Shown: piece by piece, positions 32,835-42,500 of the stretch
How positions within the stretch are numbered: position 1 is the first letter of the stretch
Layout of the letters: every line of letters begins with the position of its first letter
Source of the DNA: Fuerstiella sp.
Lineage (GTDB): Bacteria > Planctomycetota > Planctomycetia > Planctomycetales > Planctomycetaceae
Reading direction: 5' to 3'
Assembly: GCA_022843805.1 (NCBI GenBank)
Contig: JALHMY010000068.1
Coordinates: 1 to 52,982 of the forward strand
Length of the DNA stretch: 52,982 bases
The notes under the pieces: generated by a model
Told to the model about the DNA's origin: nothing
The model's database searches: none
The model's input: only the letters and a program-made list of their open reading frames with translations
Made by a program: the position numbers and the translations under genes

Positions 32835-34526
32835 TCACCGCTGAACTGTAAATTCCAGCAGCGAAAACACAAAATGGACGCCCAGAACAAACAGTGTGGA
32901 CCATAAAATTGTGCGAGTTACGCCGCGACTGATATCAGGGCCGGATTGCTTCGGCGTGATTCCACACCTCCACGAAATTACCGCGATTCCTGCTCCACAG
33001 ACCAGCAATTTTCCCATCAGCCATCCGGACCCTCGGAAAAATACAGATCCGGGGTTCCGGAGATAATGGTGAAAATGGCCGTCCCAGAAGGCGATTCCGA
33101 GGTCCGGGTGCGACAACAGGAAGGCGGTGGCCGCCATTATTGAGGCCACAAAATAGCCAATCAGAGAAAGCAGCGGTGTGCCAATGAGGAAGGCGTAGAG
33201 AATCGGAGTACGAAGGGCACGACCGGGGTTGATTCCCAGAGTGCACATTGCATCCAGCTGACTTCCATACACCTTGCTGCCGACATCCGCTGCAACTGCC
33301 GCACCCGATCTTGCGGCAATCAGGATTGTTGACAGGATCGGTACGAGGAAGCGATACAGCGAAAATCCTGTTGCATGCAGAAGATTCTCTGTCAGCAGTG
33401 GCTCAGTGAACTGACGGAATGGCAGATACCGGAAAACAAAATCCTGTGCAACGTACCCAATGATCATCCCGGCCACACTGATATAGATGCAGGCGGACCA
33501 TCCTGCCACAAGCACCAGGTAGTGCCAGGTAAATCGCAGGCCCCATGCTGTATTCTTCCAGAGCGGCAGAAGTGACCAGGGCAACAGCAGAATTTCTTCG
33601 CAACCCTGTCCGGTTAGCCTCATCAGTTCTCCGGTTGCTGCAACCATACGTTGTCGGCGGCTGGATGTCTCCGGCGCAGCACTGATTTCACTGGCTGAAG
33701 GAGGAGTACCGAGGAGCGAGGAGAGGCGATGCCATTCTGATCGCGGAATTTCCTCAAGCTGCATCCGATCGTGATCCAGCACAAGAATTTTGTCCGCTAC
33801 ACGACACAGGGACTCGTGGTCATGGGTCACAATAACCGACGTCCGCTGATGTCGCTGCTGGGTCTCCCGGATCAGGTCGGCAACCTGAGTTGCGGTTTTG
33901 ATGTCAAGCCCGGACGTGGGTTCGTCATAGAAAATTACATCGGTCTGCATGCCAATGGCCCGGGCAATCGCCAGCCGCTGCCTCTGGCCGCCGCTGAGTA
34001 CCGAAGTGGGCCGATCCGTCGGAACGCGAAGTTCTGCCAGTAGTTCAACGGCCCTTTGCATACTGTTCTTCAGGCCTGCAGGTCCCGCATGATCAAGGGC
34101 AATCTGAACATTCTGAACCGGGCTCAGTTCATCCAGAAGTGCAAAATTCTGGAAGACCACGGCGATCGGATAATCCGAGCCGGAAATTCCGCGAGTTGTT
34201 CCGGAGGATGCAATGAATCTTACGCTCCCCCGCCATTGAACAGATCCGTGCTCTTCACTGATCAGCCCGGCGAGAATTCTTAGCAGAAGCGACTTCCCAA
34301 CTCCGCTACATCCCAGCAGCAAAGTTACTTTTCCTGCGTCAAAGTTCGCGGAAGTCTGGTCCAGCAGCTTTCGGCTTCCTGCCCATACCGAAAAATCCCG
34401 TAACTCAATCAGTGTACCGCCACTTCGGCTTTCCGCGACAGCAGGCGATGCTGTCGACGGATCCGTCACAGACTCCACGTGATCTGTGGATGAGATTTTT
34501 GGTGCGTTGATATGATCTGGTGTCAT
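32835..34526 (-). CDS. Fused MlaF-MlaE type ABC transporter (ATPase plus permease)
   Basis: A 563-residue protein. The first 260 residues are an ABC ATPase with Walker A GCSGVGKS (about 72-79), signature LSGGQRQRL (about 178) and Walker B VIFYDEPTSGLD (about 197). Residues from about 305 to the end are an MlaE-type permease, with LRFTWHYLVLVAGWSACIYISV, the conserved region RSGAAVAADVGSKVYGSQLDAMCTLGINP and AFLIGTPLLSLIGYFVAS. In other bacteria these are two proteins (MlaF and MlaE) that move phospholipids between envelope membranes. ATG 34526 is taken as the start; a GTG at 34541 is also possible. The N-terminal 40 residues are low-complexity. Confidence 0.88.
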   Translation of the reverse strand: MTPDHINAPKISSTDHVESVTDPSTASPAVAESRSGGTLIELRDFSVWAGSRKLLDQTSANFDAGKVTLLLGCSGVGKSLLLRILAGLISEEHGSVQWRGSVRFIASSGTTRGISGSDYPIAVVFQNFALLDELSPVQNVQIALDHAGPAGLKNSMQRAVELLAELRVPTDRPTSVLSGGQRQRLAIARAIGMQTDVIFYDEPTSGLDIKTATQVADLIRETQQRHQRTSVIVTHDHESLCRVADKILVLDHDRMQLEEIPRSEWHRLSSLLGTPPSASEISAAPETSSRRQRMVAATGELMRLTGQGCEEILLLPWSLLPLWKNTAWGLRFTWHYLVLVAGWSACIYISVAGMIIGYVAQDFVFRYLPFRQFTEPLLTENLLHATGFSLYRFLVPILSTILIAARSGAAVAADVGSKVYGSQLDAMCTLGINPGRALRTPILYAFLIGTPLLSLIGYFVASIMAATAFLLSHPDLGIAFWDGHFHHYLRNPGSVFFRGSGWLMGKLLVCGAGIAVISWRCGITPKQSGPDISRGVTRTILWSTLFVLGVHFVFSLLEFTVQR

Positions 34527-34546
34527 TCCGCTTTTCTGCACAATCC

Positions 34547-35869
34547 TTATCTGATCTCTGACAATGGACTTTGAACTGTCCCCTCAAAAATCAGCGGAAA
34601 CATCATGGGATCAGTTCCGGGGACTATACGAATCCCAGTCCCTTCCTGTCGCTCATCCACCGGACTTAAGATTAACCAGTGCCGATCCTTAAGCAGAATC
34701 TGAGCGCGCAGGATGCGAGCAAACTCAGGTGTGACACCTTTCTCCCGCGATCCGATGATCAGGTCGCCAATTGCTCTGGCCGTGGGTTCAAAGCGCGTGG
34801 AGGTGAGATTCAGTGCAGCCCGGACCTTTGGGCTTTGCAGATAGTCATCCATTGACTTTCGAAGAGTCTGATTCCTGACAATCGCTTCATGAAGGATTTT
34901 GCCCACAATGGTGTGCAGTTCCGGGTCGCTTGCCACAGTCTTCATGGCCATTCGTATTGTTTCACTTACCTTCGGATCCCGGGAAATGCGATCAATGATT
35001 CGCTGAGTTACCTCGATAAACTCTGGCATACGTCGCTGGATCTCCGGAATCGCTTCGTCACTGAGAAAACGGTCGAATTCCTTTCGGACCGCCTGTCGTT
35101 CCGGAAGTGGCGATACGTCATATACGTATCTCCATGTAAACGACCACAGAGAAACACGATTCCATAAACTTCGGCCCAGTTCGTCAGCAACGGGTCGAAC
35201 TTCTTCAAGCACAATGGGAAGGACATGATCCTTCACCAGAGGAACAACGTGAGTCTGCAGGATTTCTGTCTTGTAACGCTCGCCCAGACGGGAAAAGTCG
35301 TTTCGATATCGCTCGATCACCTGGGGCAGCTCCGCCTCAATCGCCGTCACCGCTCTCCGGGTTCCCTCCTGTATCAGCGGGGTGAGACTGCCGGCAATTT
35401 CTTCCTGATGCTTTTTCCAGTCTGCGGCAATCAGACTGACAATTTGTCGCTGTCTGTCTGCAGGAATCATCGTGCCGGCGACCCACTCAAGTGACTGAGG
35501 CGTCGTGTAGTATCGCAGCTGAAATCCGCGGGAAAATTCCACGGTGGCGGAATCATAAATCGACACAGATGCCTGCTTTGTCAATGTTGGCAAATTGCTG
35601 CCGACAAACGTATCTTCGACGACTCCTACCTGCAGCCAGCTTCCATCTGCCTGTCTGGCCAGTATGGGATCTCCATTCGTCAGCTCAAGCCAGGTCTCAG
35701 CGTTTGCGGCAAAGCTGCTTTTTCGTCCAGCAATCCATTCGCCGATTCCCGCAAATACACGAGCAGTCGAATACCTTTCCGTCGTCCTGGTCCTGGAAAA
35801 CTGAACTGTCACACCGGCCACGACAGCGACCCAGAACAGGCAGCCAAGAATGATTTGCCGACTCTTCAT
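34547..35869 (-). CDS. Membrane-anchored periplasmic protein, possible MCE-like partner
   Basis: A 440-residue protein with an N-terminal membrane anchor (IILGCLFWVAVVAGVTVQF). A beta-rich stretch follows (about 60-135, NGDPILARQADGSWLQVGVVEDTF, ASVSIYDSATVEFSRGF), then a long helical region (about 145-345) and a beta-rich C-terminus. It lies immediately upstream of the fused MlaF-MlaE gene (about 20 bases to its ATG), where the substrate-binding MlaD/MCE protein is usually encoded. The short beta domain behind a membrane anchor, followed by long helices, matches MCE architecture in outline, but I do not see a clear MCE motif. The function is therefore tentative. Confidence 0.6.
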   Translation of the reverse strand: MKSRQIILGCLFWVAVVAGVTVQFSRTRTTERYSTARVFAGIGEWIAGRKSSFAANAETWLELTNGDPILARQADGSWLQVGVVEDTFVGSNLPTLTKQASVSIYDSATVEFSRGFQLRYYTTPQSLEWVAGTMIPADRQRQIVSLIAADWKKHQEEIAGSLTPLIQEGTRRAVTAIEAELPQVIERYRNDFSRLGERYKTEILQTHVVPLVKDHVLPIVLEEVRPVADELGRSLWNRVSLWSFTWRYVYDVSPLPERQAVRKEFDRFLSDEAIPEIQRRMPEFIEVTQRIIDRISRDPKVSETIRMAMKTVASDPELHTIVGKILHEAIVRNQTLRKSMDDYLQSPKVRAALNLTSTRFEPTARAIGDLIIGSREKGVTPEFARILRAQILLKDRHWLILSPVDERQEGTGIRIVPGTDPMMFPLIFEGTVQSPLSEIR

Positions 35870-36115
35870 ATGGCGCTGCCGCGAAAACTGTCTGATGAGG
35901 AGTGAGAATCGAACAATAGCCGCACGAATTCTCCTTTGGGGAGATCTGTTTAATATTCCCGGAAGAATTCAGTCTGAACATTTTCCAGTTCAGGAATTTC
36001 TGATCAACATTGACCCATGATGCAGTATTCGCATCGGAACGCGGTTCATTATACTTTCATGCGATAAACTGGCGATGAATGCCGAATCTTTTTGCGACTT
36101 GCCAGGATGATTTAT

Positions 36116-36457
36116 ATGCGATTGCTGGCCGGAACAATATTCGATCGTCCTCCGCGATGTGAACGGTGCGATGAACTGGAAGAAAACTGCCGGTGTCCGG
36201 CTCCTGAGGTGAAACGCGTTCCTCCTCAAAAACAGACGGCTCGAATTTCCACGGAGAAACGAAAAAAGGGGAAGATGGTCACGGTCATTCGCGGATTAAG
36301 CAGCACTGAAAATGATTTGGCAGTTCTGCTGACAAGACTGAAAACCATCTGCGGGGCCGGCGGCACTGTCACAGATGATGAAATGGAAATTCAGGGAATT
36401 CACATCGATCGGGTTCGCCAGGAACTGCAGGCGATTGGCTACCGGGTACGTGAGTAG
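36116..36457 (+). CDS. SUI1/YciH-like translation factor with N-terminal Cys motif
   Basis: A 113-residue protein. The C-terminal 65 residues are a SUI1 domain (KMVTVIRGLSSTENDLAVLLTRLKTICGAGGTV, then EIQGIHIDRVRQELQAIGYRV), related to eIF1 and bacterial YciH, which monitors start-codon selection. The N-terminal part contains CERCDELEENCRC, a possible zinc knuckle. ATG 36116 (MRLLAG) is chosen because AGGA lies eight bases ahead; ATG 36107 adds three residues. The gene stands alone and is followed by a hairpin terminator. Confidence 0.9.
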   Translation: MRLLAGTIFDRPPRCERCDELEENCRCPAPEVKRVPPQKQTARISTEKRKKGKMVTVIRGLSSTENDLAVLLTRLKTICGAGGTVTDDEMEIQGIHIDRVRQELQAIGYRVRE

Positions 36458-36482
36458 TTCAGAAAGCACACCGCAAACAGAA

Positions 36483-36522
36483 AAAGGGCGGAAGGTCCAG
36501 TGGACAACTCCCGCCCTTTCAG
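36483..36522 (+). terminator. Terminator after the SUI1-like gene
   Basis: The stem aaagggcgg / ccgcccttt encloses a smaller hairpin (gtcc-agt-ggac). It is flanked by A and T residues on both sides, so it could work on both strands. Confidence 0.7.
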
Positions 36523-36625
36523 TTTCCTGCAAGGCCTGTCGCCAGGCATCTCCGACCTCAGCAACGCGACGCCGGAACGGAGACAATGACCTGCCTTCGG
36601 AGACCTTGTCGTATGAACAAGTCAA

Positions 36626-37111
36626 TCAGCTTCGGCCTTCGGCCGGGTTGTACTTGGCAGGCACATTGCCCTTCTTGTCGCCCGTCTTCGGGTCAATCGT
36701 GATGTAGTTCCATTCGGCCTTGGTGTAGCCCATCGTCACGCTTTCCGAAGGAAGTGGGCTGCCCGAGGAATTCGCGAAGATCGAGTAGCTGCTGACAATC
36801 ACGTCCGACAGCTTGTAGGTCAGGTAGGGTTCCTGCTTGTTCTTGACGGTCGTGCAGAAGTGGATTTCCACGTCCTTGAAGAACGTCCCGTTCGCACAGG
36901 CTTCCTGAAGTTTGGTCGATGACTTGTCCAGCTGACGAGTCACGGAAACGTCGCCCAGCGATGTCTCGCCCTTCGTACGCTGCTGGTCCTTGGCTCCCTG
37001 CGGAACGGACCGGAAAATCGGGGAACTCATCGATTCAATCAGAATCCAGTCCTTGTGGTCCTGGTCAGTTGCTTCGCCTTTGATATCGCCCAGTTTCATG
37101 AATGCTGGCAT
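36626..37111 (-). CDS. Hcp1-family protein (type VI secretion tube type), orphan
   Basis: A 161-residue Hcp-like protein: MPAFMKLGDIKGEATDQDHKDWILIES, then GDVSVTRQLDKSSTKLQEACANG, VEIHFCTTV and the late YSIFANSSGSPLPSESVTMGY. Hcp forms the inner tube of type VI secretion systems and can carry effectors. No other type VI genes are in the window, so it is an orphan; planctomycetes often have such solitary Hcp proteins. AGGGA lies eight bases ahead of the ATG. There is no signal peptide. Function outside a secretion apparatus is unknown. Confidence 0.85.
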   Translation of the reverse strand: MPAFMKLGDIKGEATDQDHKDWILIESMSSPIFRSVPQGAKDQQRTKGETSLGDVSVTRQLDKSSTKLQEACANGTFFKDVEIHFCTTVKNKQEPYLTYKLSDVIVSSYSIFANSSGSPLPSESVTMGYTKAEWNYITIDPKTGDKKGNVPAKYNPAEGRS

Positions 37112-37379
37112 TGTCGTATTCCCTGTCTAAACTGTGTTTTGTATGTAAGCGGATCCGCTGGCTGATACATTGCCAGCACGTCTTTCCGCACTGTTTCCGT
37201 GAAAATCGTTCCGCATGTTGCATCCGGTGAATGTCACCGGCTTACAACACTATCTTCCGGGATTCCTGCTGGCGGTTGCGGGAATTCCGGGAAAGATATT
37301 GTGGGTTTTCGAATTCCCCTGATCCTCGACTCTGGAAGAGCGATCGGGAAATCAGCTGTAAAGGCCTCATCGTCGGCAG

Positions 37380-38555
37380 ATGGCAACAAGCGAAAAACAG
37401 CGAACCGAGCCGCTTCGACTAACCATGGTCATCACCGAACTTGATATTGGTGGCGCGGAAAAGGCGTTTGTTCAAATTGCAATAGGCTTGAAAAACCTTG
37501 GTTGGGAAGTTGAAGTTTTGAGTCTCCGCAACCGCGGCCCCCTGTCAGAACCTCTGAAGACCGCACGAATTCCTGTCGACGCTCTCAACTGCGGAGGATT
37601 TTGGGATTTTCGCAGCATTATTCGATTGAGACGTCATCTGAAGCAGTTTGCGCCTCATGCGATTTTGTCATTTCTCCATCAGGCCAATATTGCCGGACGA
37701 ATTGCCGGACGAATCGCAGGCGTCCCGGTCATCGTGTCGGGTATAAGAGTCGCCGATCGCCGACTGTCTCTGGCGATTACCGAAAGACTGACCGCTCATC
37801 TCGCAGATCACTTTGTGGCCGTGAGCAACAGTGTCGCAGAAACTCATCGCAAATATTGCGGCATTGCCTTCAACCGCATGTCCGTAATTCTGAACGGTGT
37901 GGATGTCGACAGTATTCGAATGACACCGGCAACTTCGCGAGATTCTCTTGGTTTGAGCTCGGACGATACTGTTTTGTTGTTCGCCGGGAGACTCACCGCC
38001 CAAAAGGCTCCCCTCGACTTGCTCCGAGCCTATTCAGAACTGTCGACGGAAACTCGGAAAAACGTAAAACTGCTGTTCGTTGGAGAGGGACCACTTCGCA
38101 GTGCACTCGAAAACCTGATTCACCGCGAACAGCTCTCGGACTGCGTGCGCCTGCTGGGATGGCGAGCGGATGCTGTGGGGATCATGAAAGCAGCAGATCT
38201 GCTTGTGCTGCCCTCACACTGGGAAGGCCTGCCGAACGTACTGCTGGAAGCTCGTGCTGCCGGCCTTCCCGTTATTGCCGCCAGTGCTGACGGAGTTCGG
38301 GAAGCGATGTCCGGTTTGGACACCGAGGCGTGTCTTTATCCCGCCGGGGATGTTGATTGCCTGAAAAAATTGCTGGAAGAGTATCTGCATTCGCCTCAAA
38401 TGGCTGCCGGGCAAAATTGCGACTCTCCGCAAGTGGTTCCCTGTAAAGAGTTTACGTGGTCCGATGCTATCCGGCAATATCATCAGCTGCTGACGCGACT
38501 CTGTGAATCGGCGATCCCACCGGCCAACGTCCGGAAGAGAAATTCAAAAATCTGA
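37380..38555 (+). CDS. Glycosyltransferase, GT4 family
   Basis: A 391-residue GT-B retaining glycosyltransferase. The N-terminal Rossmann domain begins MVITELDIGGAEKAFVQIA. The C-terminal nucleotide-sugar domain shows FAGRLTAQKAPLDLLRAY, LLFVGEGPLRSALENL and the EX7E region HWEGLPNVLLEARAAGLPVI near residue 280. Probably cytoplasmic or membrane-associated, adding a sugar to a polysaccharide or lipid. It stands alone; acceptor and donor cannot be told from sequence. Confidence 0.92.
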   Translation: MATSEKQRTEPLRLTMVITELDIGGAEKAFVQIAIGLKNLGWEVEVLSLRNRGPLSEPLKTARIPVDALNCGGFWDFRSIIRLRRHLKQFAPHAILSFLHQANIAGRIAGRIAGVPVIVSGIRVADRRLSLAITERLTAHLADHFVAVSNSVAETHRKYCGIAFNRMSVILNGVDVDSIRMTPATSRDSLGLSSDDTVLLFAGRLTAQKAPLDLLRAYSELSTETRKNVKLLFVGEGPLRSALENLIHREQLSDCVRLLGWRADAVGIMKAADLLVLPSHWEGLPNVLLEARAAGLPVIAASADGVREAMSGLDTEACLYPAGDVDCLKKLLEEYLHSPQMAAGQNCDSPQVVPCKEFTWSDAIRQYHQLLTRLCESAIPPANVRKRNSKI

Positions 38556-38633
38556 AAATCGCCAATTCCATACCAGCAAACAACCTGCGACACAGGAACC
38601 GCTCACGCTGCGCCATCGCGATTTCATCCTCGC

Positions 38634-38706
38634 TTGACGATTCCTGAGCTCTCGATAAAGTGCCGCTCAGTGGTGAGTTGTGGGGAGAAGTGGGAACAAT
38701 GGGGGT
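38634..38706 (+). promoter_or_regulatory. mraZ promoter and four-box MraZ operator
   Basis: A possible -35 TTGACG (38634-38639) and a -10 TAAAGT (38656-38661) lie 16 bases apart. Immediately downstream are four TGG-type boxes at about 10-bp spacing: tggtga (38671), tgggga (38681), tgggaa (38691) and tggggg (38700). MraZ is known to bind direct TGGG repeats with this spacing ahead of its own gene, usually near the transcription start. The boxes would lie at about +3 to +38, matching autorepression. Confidence 0.8.
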
Positions 38707-38790
38707 AACGGACCATTGAAGACACGGTTGACGCAACTTGTTTACAGCTAATCGTTTAGAGGTACTTCCTAAAGACAGCTTTCTCCTTTC

Positions 38791-39246
38791 ATGTCATTAA
38801 CCGGCACATTTGATCGGACCATGGACGACAAGCTCAGGCTGGCCGTTCCCAAGCCGCTCAGAGACGGTTTTGACAATCCGGAATCGCCGGAATTTTATCT
38901 GGCGCCGGGGAATGAAGGATGTCTGTCGCTTTACTCCACAACGGGTTTTGAGCAACTGGCATCGCGACTTGCAGGTATATCAACGGGAAAAGCGAATGTT
39001 CGTAATTTCCTTCGATTGTTTTATTCTCAGGCTGAACGAGTAATTGTGGACAAGCAATCTCGGATACGAGTGCCGGACAGGCTGGTAAAGCTTGCCGGGC
39101 TTGCCCATGATATTGTGTTGATTGGCGTGCACGATCACGTCGAAATCTGGGACAAAGGTCGGTGGGAGTCCTTCCTGTCTCAGAATGAATCGCAATTTGA
39201 CGAGTTGACGAATCAGGCATTGGATTTCCATTTGCCTGGGATCTAG
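38791..39246 (+). CDS. mraZ: Transcriptional regulator MraZ
   Basis: A 151-residue DNA-binding protein with two AbrB/SpoVT-type half-domains. The N-terminal half has GTFDRTMDDKLRLAVPKPLR, and the second has VIVDKQSRIRVPDRLVKLAGL and IVLIGVHDHVEIWDKGRWE. MraZ represses the division and cell-wall cluster in other bacteria. Here no mraW, ftsL, pbp or mur genes follow; the next gene converges from the other strand. The operator just upstream suggests autoregulation. Targets elsewhere in the genome would have to be found by scanning for the box. Confidence 0.94.
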   Translation: MSLTGTFDRTMDDKLRLAVPKPLRDGFDNPESPEFYLAPGNEGCLSLYSTTGFEQLASRLAGISTGKANVRNFLRLFYSQAERVIVDKQSRIRVPDRLVKLAGLAHDIVLIGVHDHVEIWDKGRWESFLSQNESQFDELTNQALDFHLPGI

Positions 39247-39367
39247 TCGTCAGTTTGCGGCAGGTTTTCGGCAATAAATGGATGTATTGCCACTGATGTT
39301 TGGGTTTTGCCGCTGGCTTTACCGGGCTTCGCGGAAGATTTGACGCAGCATGGATGCGGAGCGTCCT

Positions 39368-39452
39368 TGACACGTCCTCTTTAGGGAGGACACAGCCGCC
39401 TGTTTCTCTGATCCGGCACGGATGCTGGTAGGAACAGGCGGTTGTGGTGTCA
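39368..39452 (+). ncRNA. Candidate structured RNA or complex terminator after mraZ
   Basis: A nested set of helices fits within 85 bases. An outer helix tgacac (39368-39373) pairs with gtgtca (39447-39452). One hairpin is gtcctc / gaggac (39374-39391). A longer hairpin is acagccgcctgtt / aacaggcggttgt (39392-39445), with an apical atccg-gca-cggat stem at 39411-39423. Together they make a three-way-junction shape. It is not a tRNA. It may be a convergent terminator, a leader or 3' UTR element, or a small RNA. Confidence 0.45.
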
Positions 39453-39567
39453 GGGGCTTTTGACTCATCTGACTTCGGACATCAGTTACTGATTCCCCTT
39501 CGCTTGCAACTGGTCCCTGGCTTACAAAGTGGGAACGTGAGCTGACAACCGTTAAACCCCGCGGTTA

Positions 39568-42500
39568 TCAAGGTCGCTCAACGGTAACAGCCATAATGAT
39601 TGGGGCTGACGCATCCGGCCCTTTGATCAGTTCCACCCGTTCGATCAGGTCCATTGAACCCGGAACGATCGTCAGCCGACGAATTTGCTGACCCCCGAGT
39701 GCAAAAGCAAACTGAGATTGCGGCACATCGACTCTGCGAATGTAGTCTGCGAAATGCACGCCGTTTCGAAGTTCATGATCTTCAGTGCGTCCACCCGCAT
39801 AATGCAGTCGAACAATCATGGAAACGGATTTTTCCTGAATTGCCGGATAGCTCCAGCCCCCAACACCGCTGAGCATATGAATTCGAACCGCCGTGGAATT
39901 GCATGGCAGGGAAACACTTCGAGGCATTCGTGGCGGCAGAGTGCCGTTCGGCCCGTTCAGAAGGATGATATTGGCTGCCGATTTTCCCCGAGGATCTGTC
40001 AGAACAAACGGCACTCCTTCATGAACTTTTGGCGACCAGTCGGCGAACAGCATTCGGTCCGGGCCATTGTCTCCTTCATGAAACAATCCCTTTGTACTGA
40101 TTGCGGTTGCGTATCGGTCCAGAGATACGGGAAGAAAACGGCCCTTGTCTGTCAGGAACTGCAGCAAACTTGCCAGTTCATCTTTGGACATCTGCTTTTC
40201 AAAGCCTTCCGGCATGACCGACTTTCGTGACGAGATCAGTTCATCAATATCTTCACGGGGAACGCTGTGCTCCTTCGCTTCCGTATCCAGAAGTGTGATC
40301 GAGGTGCGGGTTTCAGACGTCATCATCCCATTGATGACCAGCCCGCTGGACAGAACAACCGTGTAGATTCGAAAATTTCCTTCCACGCTGCGTGACGGAT
40401 CGATGATATGAGTGAGCAATTCCTGTTTTGGATGAACTGCCATCCCTGTCAGATTGGGACCAATTGTTTTTCCTTCGCTCCCATGCATATGGCACTTTGA
40501 ACAATGCTTTACAAACATCGCCCGTCCTTCGGCAACATCACCGTTCTGGTCGCAAATCGCAACGAGCTTCCGGAGTACCTGATCCCGGTCCGGGTCAGGC
40601 AGACCGCCATCCGAAGCAAGAACAGCTTCGGCGAGCTTTCGGATTTCTGCATTTGGATGAGATCTCATTGCCTGTTTCTGATCCAGACTCAGATCGGAGA
40701 CCGTCAGAGTTCCCGCCTGAATTCCGTTCAGCAATGCGATCGTTGTGCCAGGCCGCGACAGCAGCACTCTCACAGCTGCCGATTTTGTCTGCGGAGTCAA
40801 TCCGGCCAAACGACCAGGGAGCATTGTCCCAAGATCCTTTGATGTGTGCAGGCTCGCTGCTTCCAGCAGACCGTTCGACAAACTGGTGTCGGCCTGAGAA
40901 GAAAGCTGTTCAAGGATTATCTGCAGGACTTCGCTGCTTTCGGGCTGAAATCCAACAGCCTCCTTTGCCGCTGCAACTCTGGCTTCCACAACTGATGAGG
41001 AATCGGTCACCGTCTTCAGAAGTTCACTGGTTATCTCCTGTGCATAAGAGCGAAGTGCTTCAGAGCCGGATAACGCGGCCAGTTGCAGCAGTTTTCCACG
41101 CGAGTTGCCGGGAATGGCTTTAAACAGGCGAACGTATGTCGCGTTAAGCTCTTCGGTCGACTGCAGCCTGTGGTCTTTCGGCCATCCTCGAACAAGACCT
41201 CGAATGATCGATTCAACCAGGAGTGGTTCTGATTTAATCAATGCTGTGGTCAACTGTCGAATTTCTGACTCCGACGGTCGGCCTCTGCTGATATGTTCTG
41301 AGACGATGTCAGCGATTTCAGCGGCATTCTTCGTGATGCTCTTCTGCGTTGCCAGCGATTCAAGAAAATACAGCGCATGCGAGGCAGCCGCGGATGTCAA
41401 TGCGTCGAGTTCCCAGCGATCAGCACCCGGTTTTGCTAAAAGTCGAGCAACCAGATGCCCTGCCTCCGGAATGGCCGGCATATCAGCAATGGCCAGAATT
41501 CCCCTTAAGCGTACCTGAGCATCCTGATCATCTGTCAGACAATTTTTCTGAAGTAAGACACTGTGACCAGTCGGCCACCTTCCGAGCACCGCAACTGCAT
41601 TTCGCCTTGCACCAGCAGAAGGATGGTCCAGCACGTCGCCGATTTGCTTCACAATTCTGTCGATGGTCTTTTTATCGTTTGCAGTTGCGTCGGTTTCAGC
41701 AAGTCCGGCCAGAACCCACATCGCGTGAATGACCGCCACATTGAGTCCAATTTCGTCCGTTGTTTTATCCTGAAGGATTTCCAGAAGTCGCGGGATTTCT
41801 GCGGTCGCCGATCGTTCAATCAGCAACCTCTGAGCGTGCAGTCGCCAAATCATCGAAGGATGCTTCAGAGTTTCAACAAGTCCTGCATCGGACATGTCCA
41901 CAAGGCTTTCAAACGCATGTACCACGTCTCCACCTTCGGATGTCGGTACAACGCGATAAATTCGTCCATGGCGTTTGTCTCGCAGGTCGCTCTCATACGC
42001 ATTTCCCCTGCCATTCTCAAAGCCCTGCGGTGTGGGGTTATGCTGAATGATAAAGTTGTACCAGTCCAGTACCCAGACCGAACCATCCGGTCCAACTTCC
42101 GCCGCAATTGGAGATGACCACTCATCATTGCTTGCGAGAAGATTCGTGGGGCTCGTCGACTGAAATGCTGAACCATTCCGTCGAAGCACGAATGTTCCCA
42201 CGAGATGGCCGGTTGGCTCACACACGAATGCCGTGCGGTTCCACCACTGACGAGGAAAGGTTCTGGCTGTATACAGTGCATGACCTGCCCCGGCAGTATA
42301 TCCACCAAATTGATCGACCTGGCGAACATTTTCTGTTATCGCGGCGAACAGGTGTGTGTCAGCAATCGTTCCAATATCCGACGGCGCCCAGCCTCTGACT
42401 TTTTCATAGTAATGATTCTCGATCGGCATAAACGTACTGGGATTATGGTTGGCCGTTGAACCAAAAATGAGCCCCTCTTCACTGATCCCCAGTCCCCATG

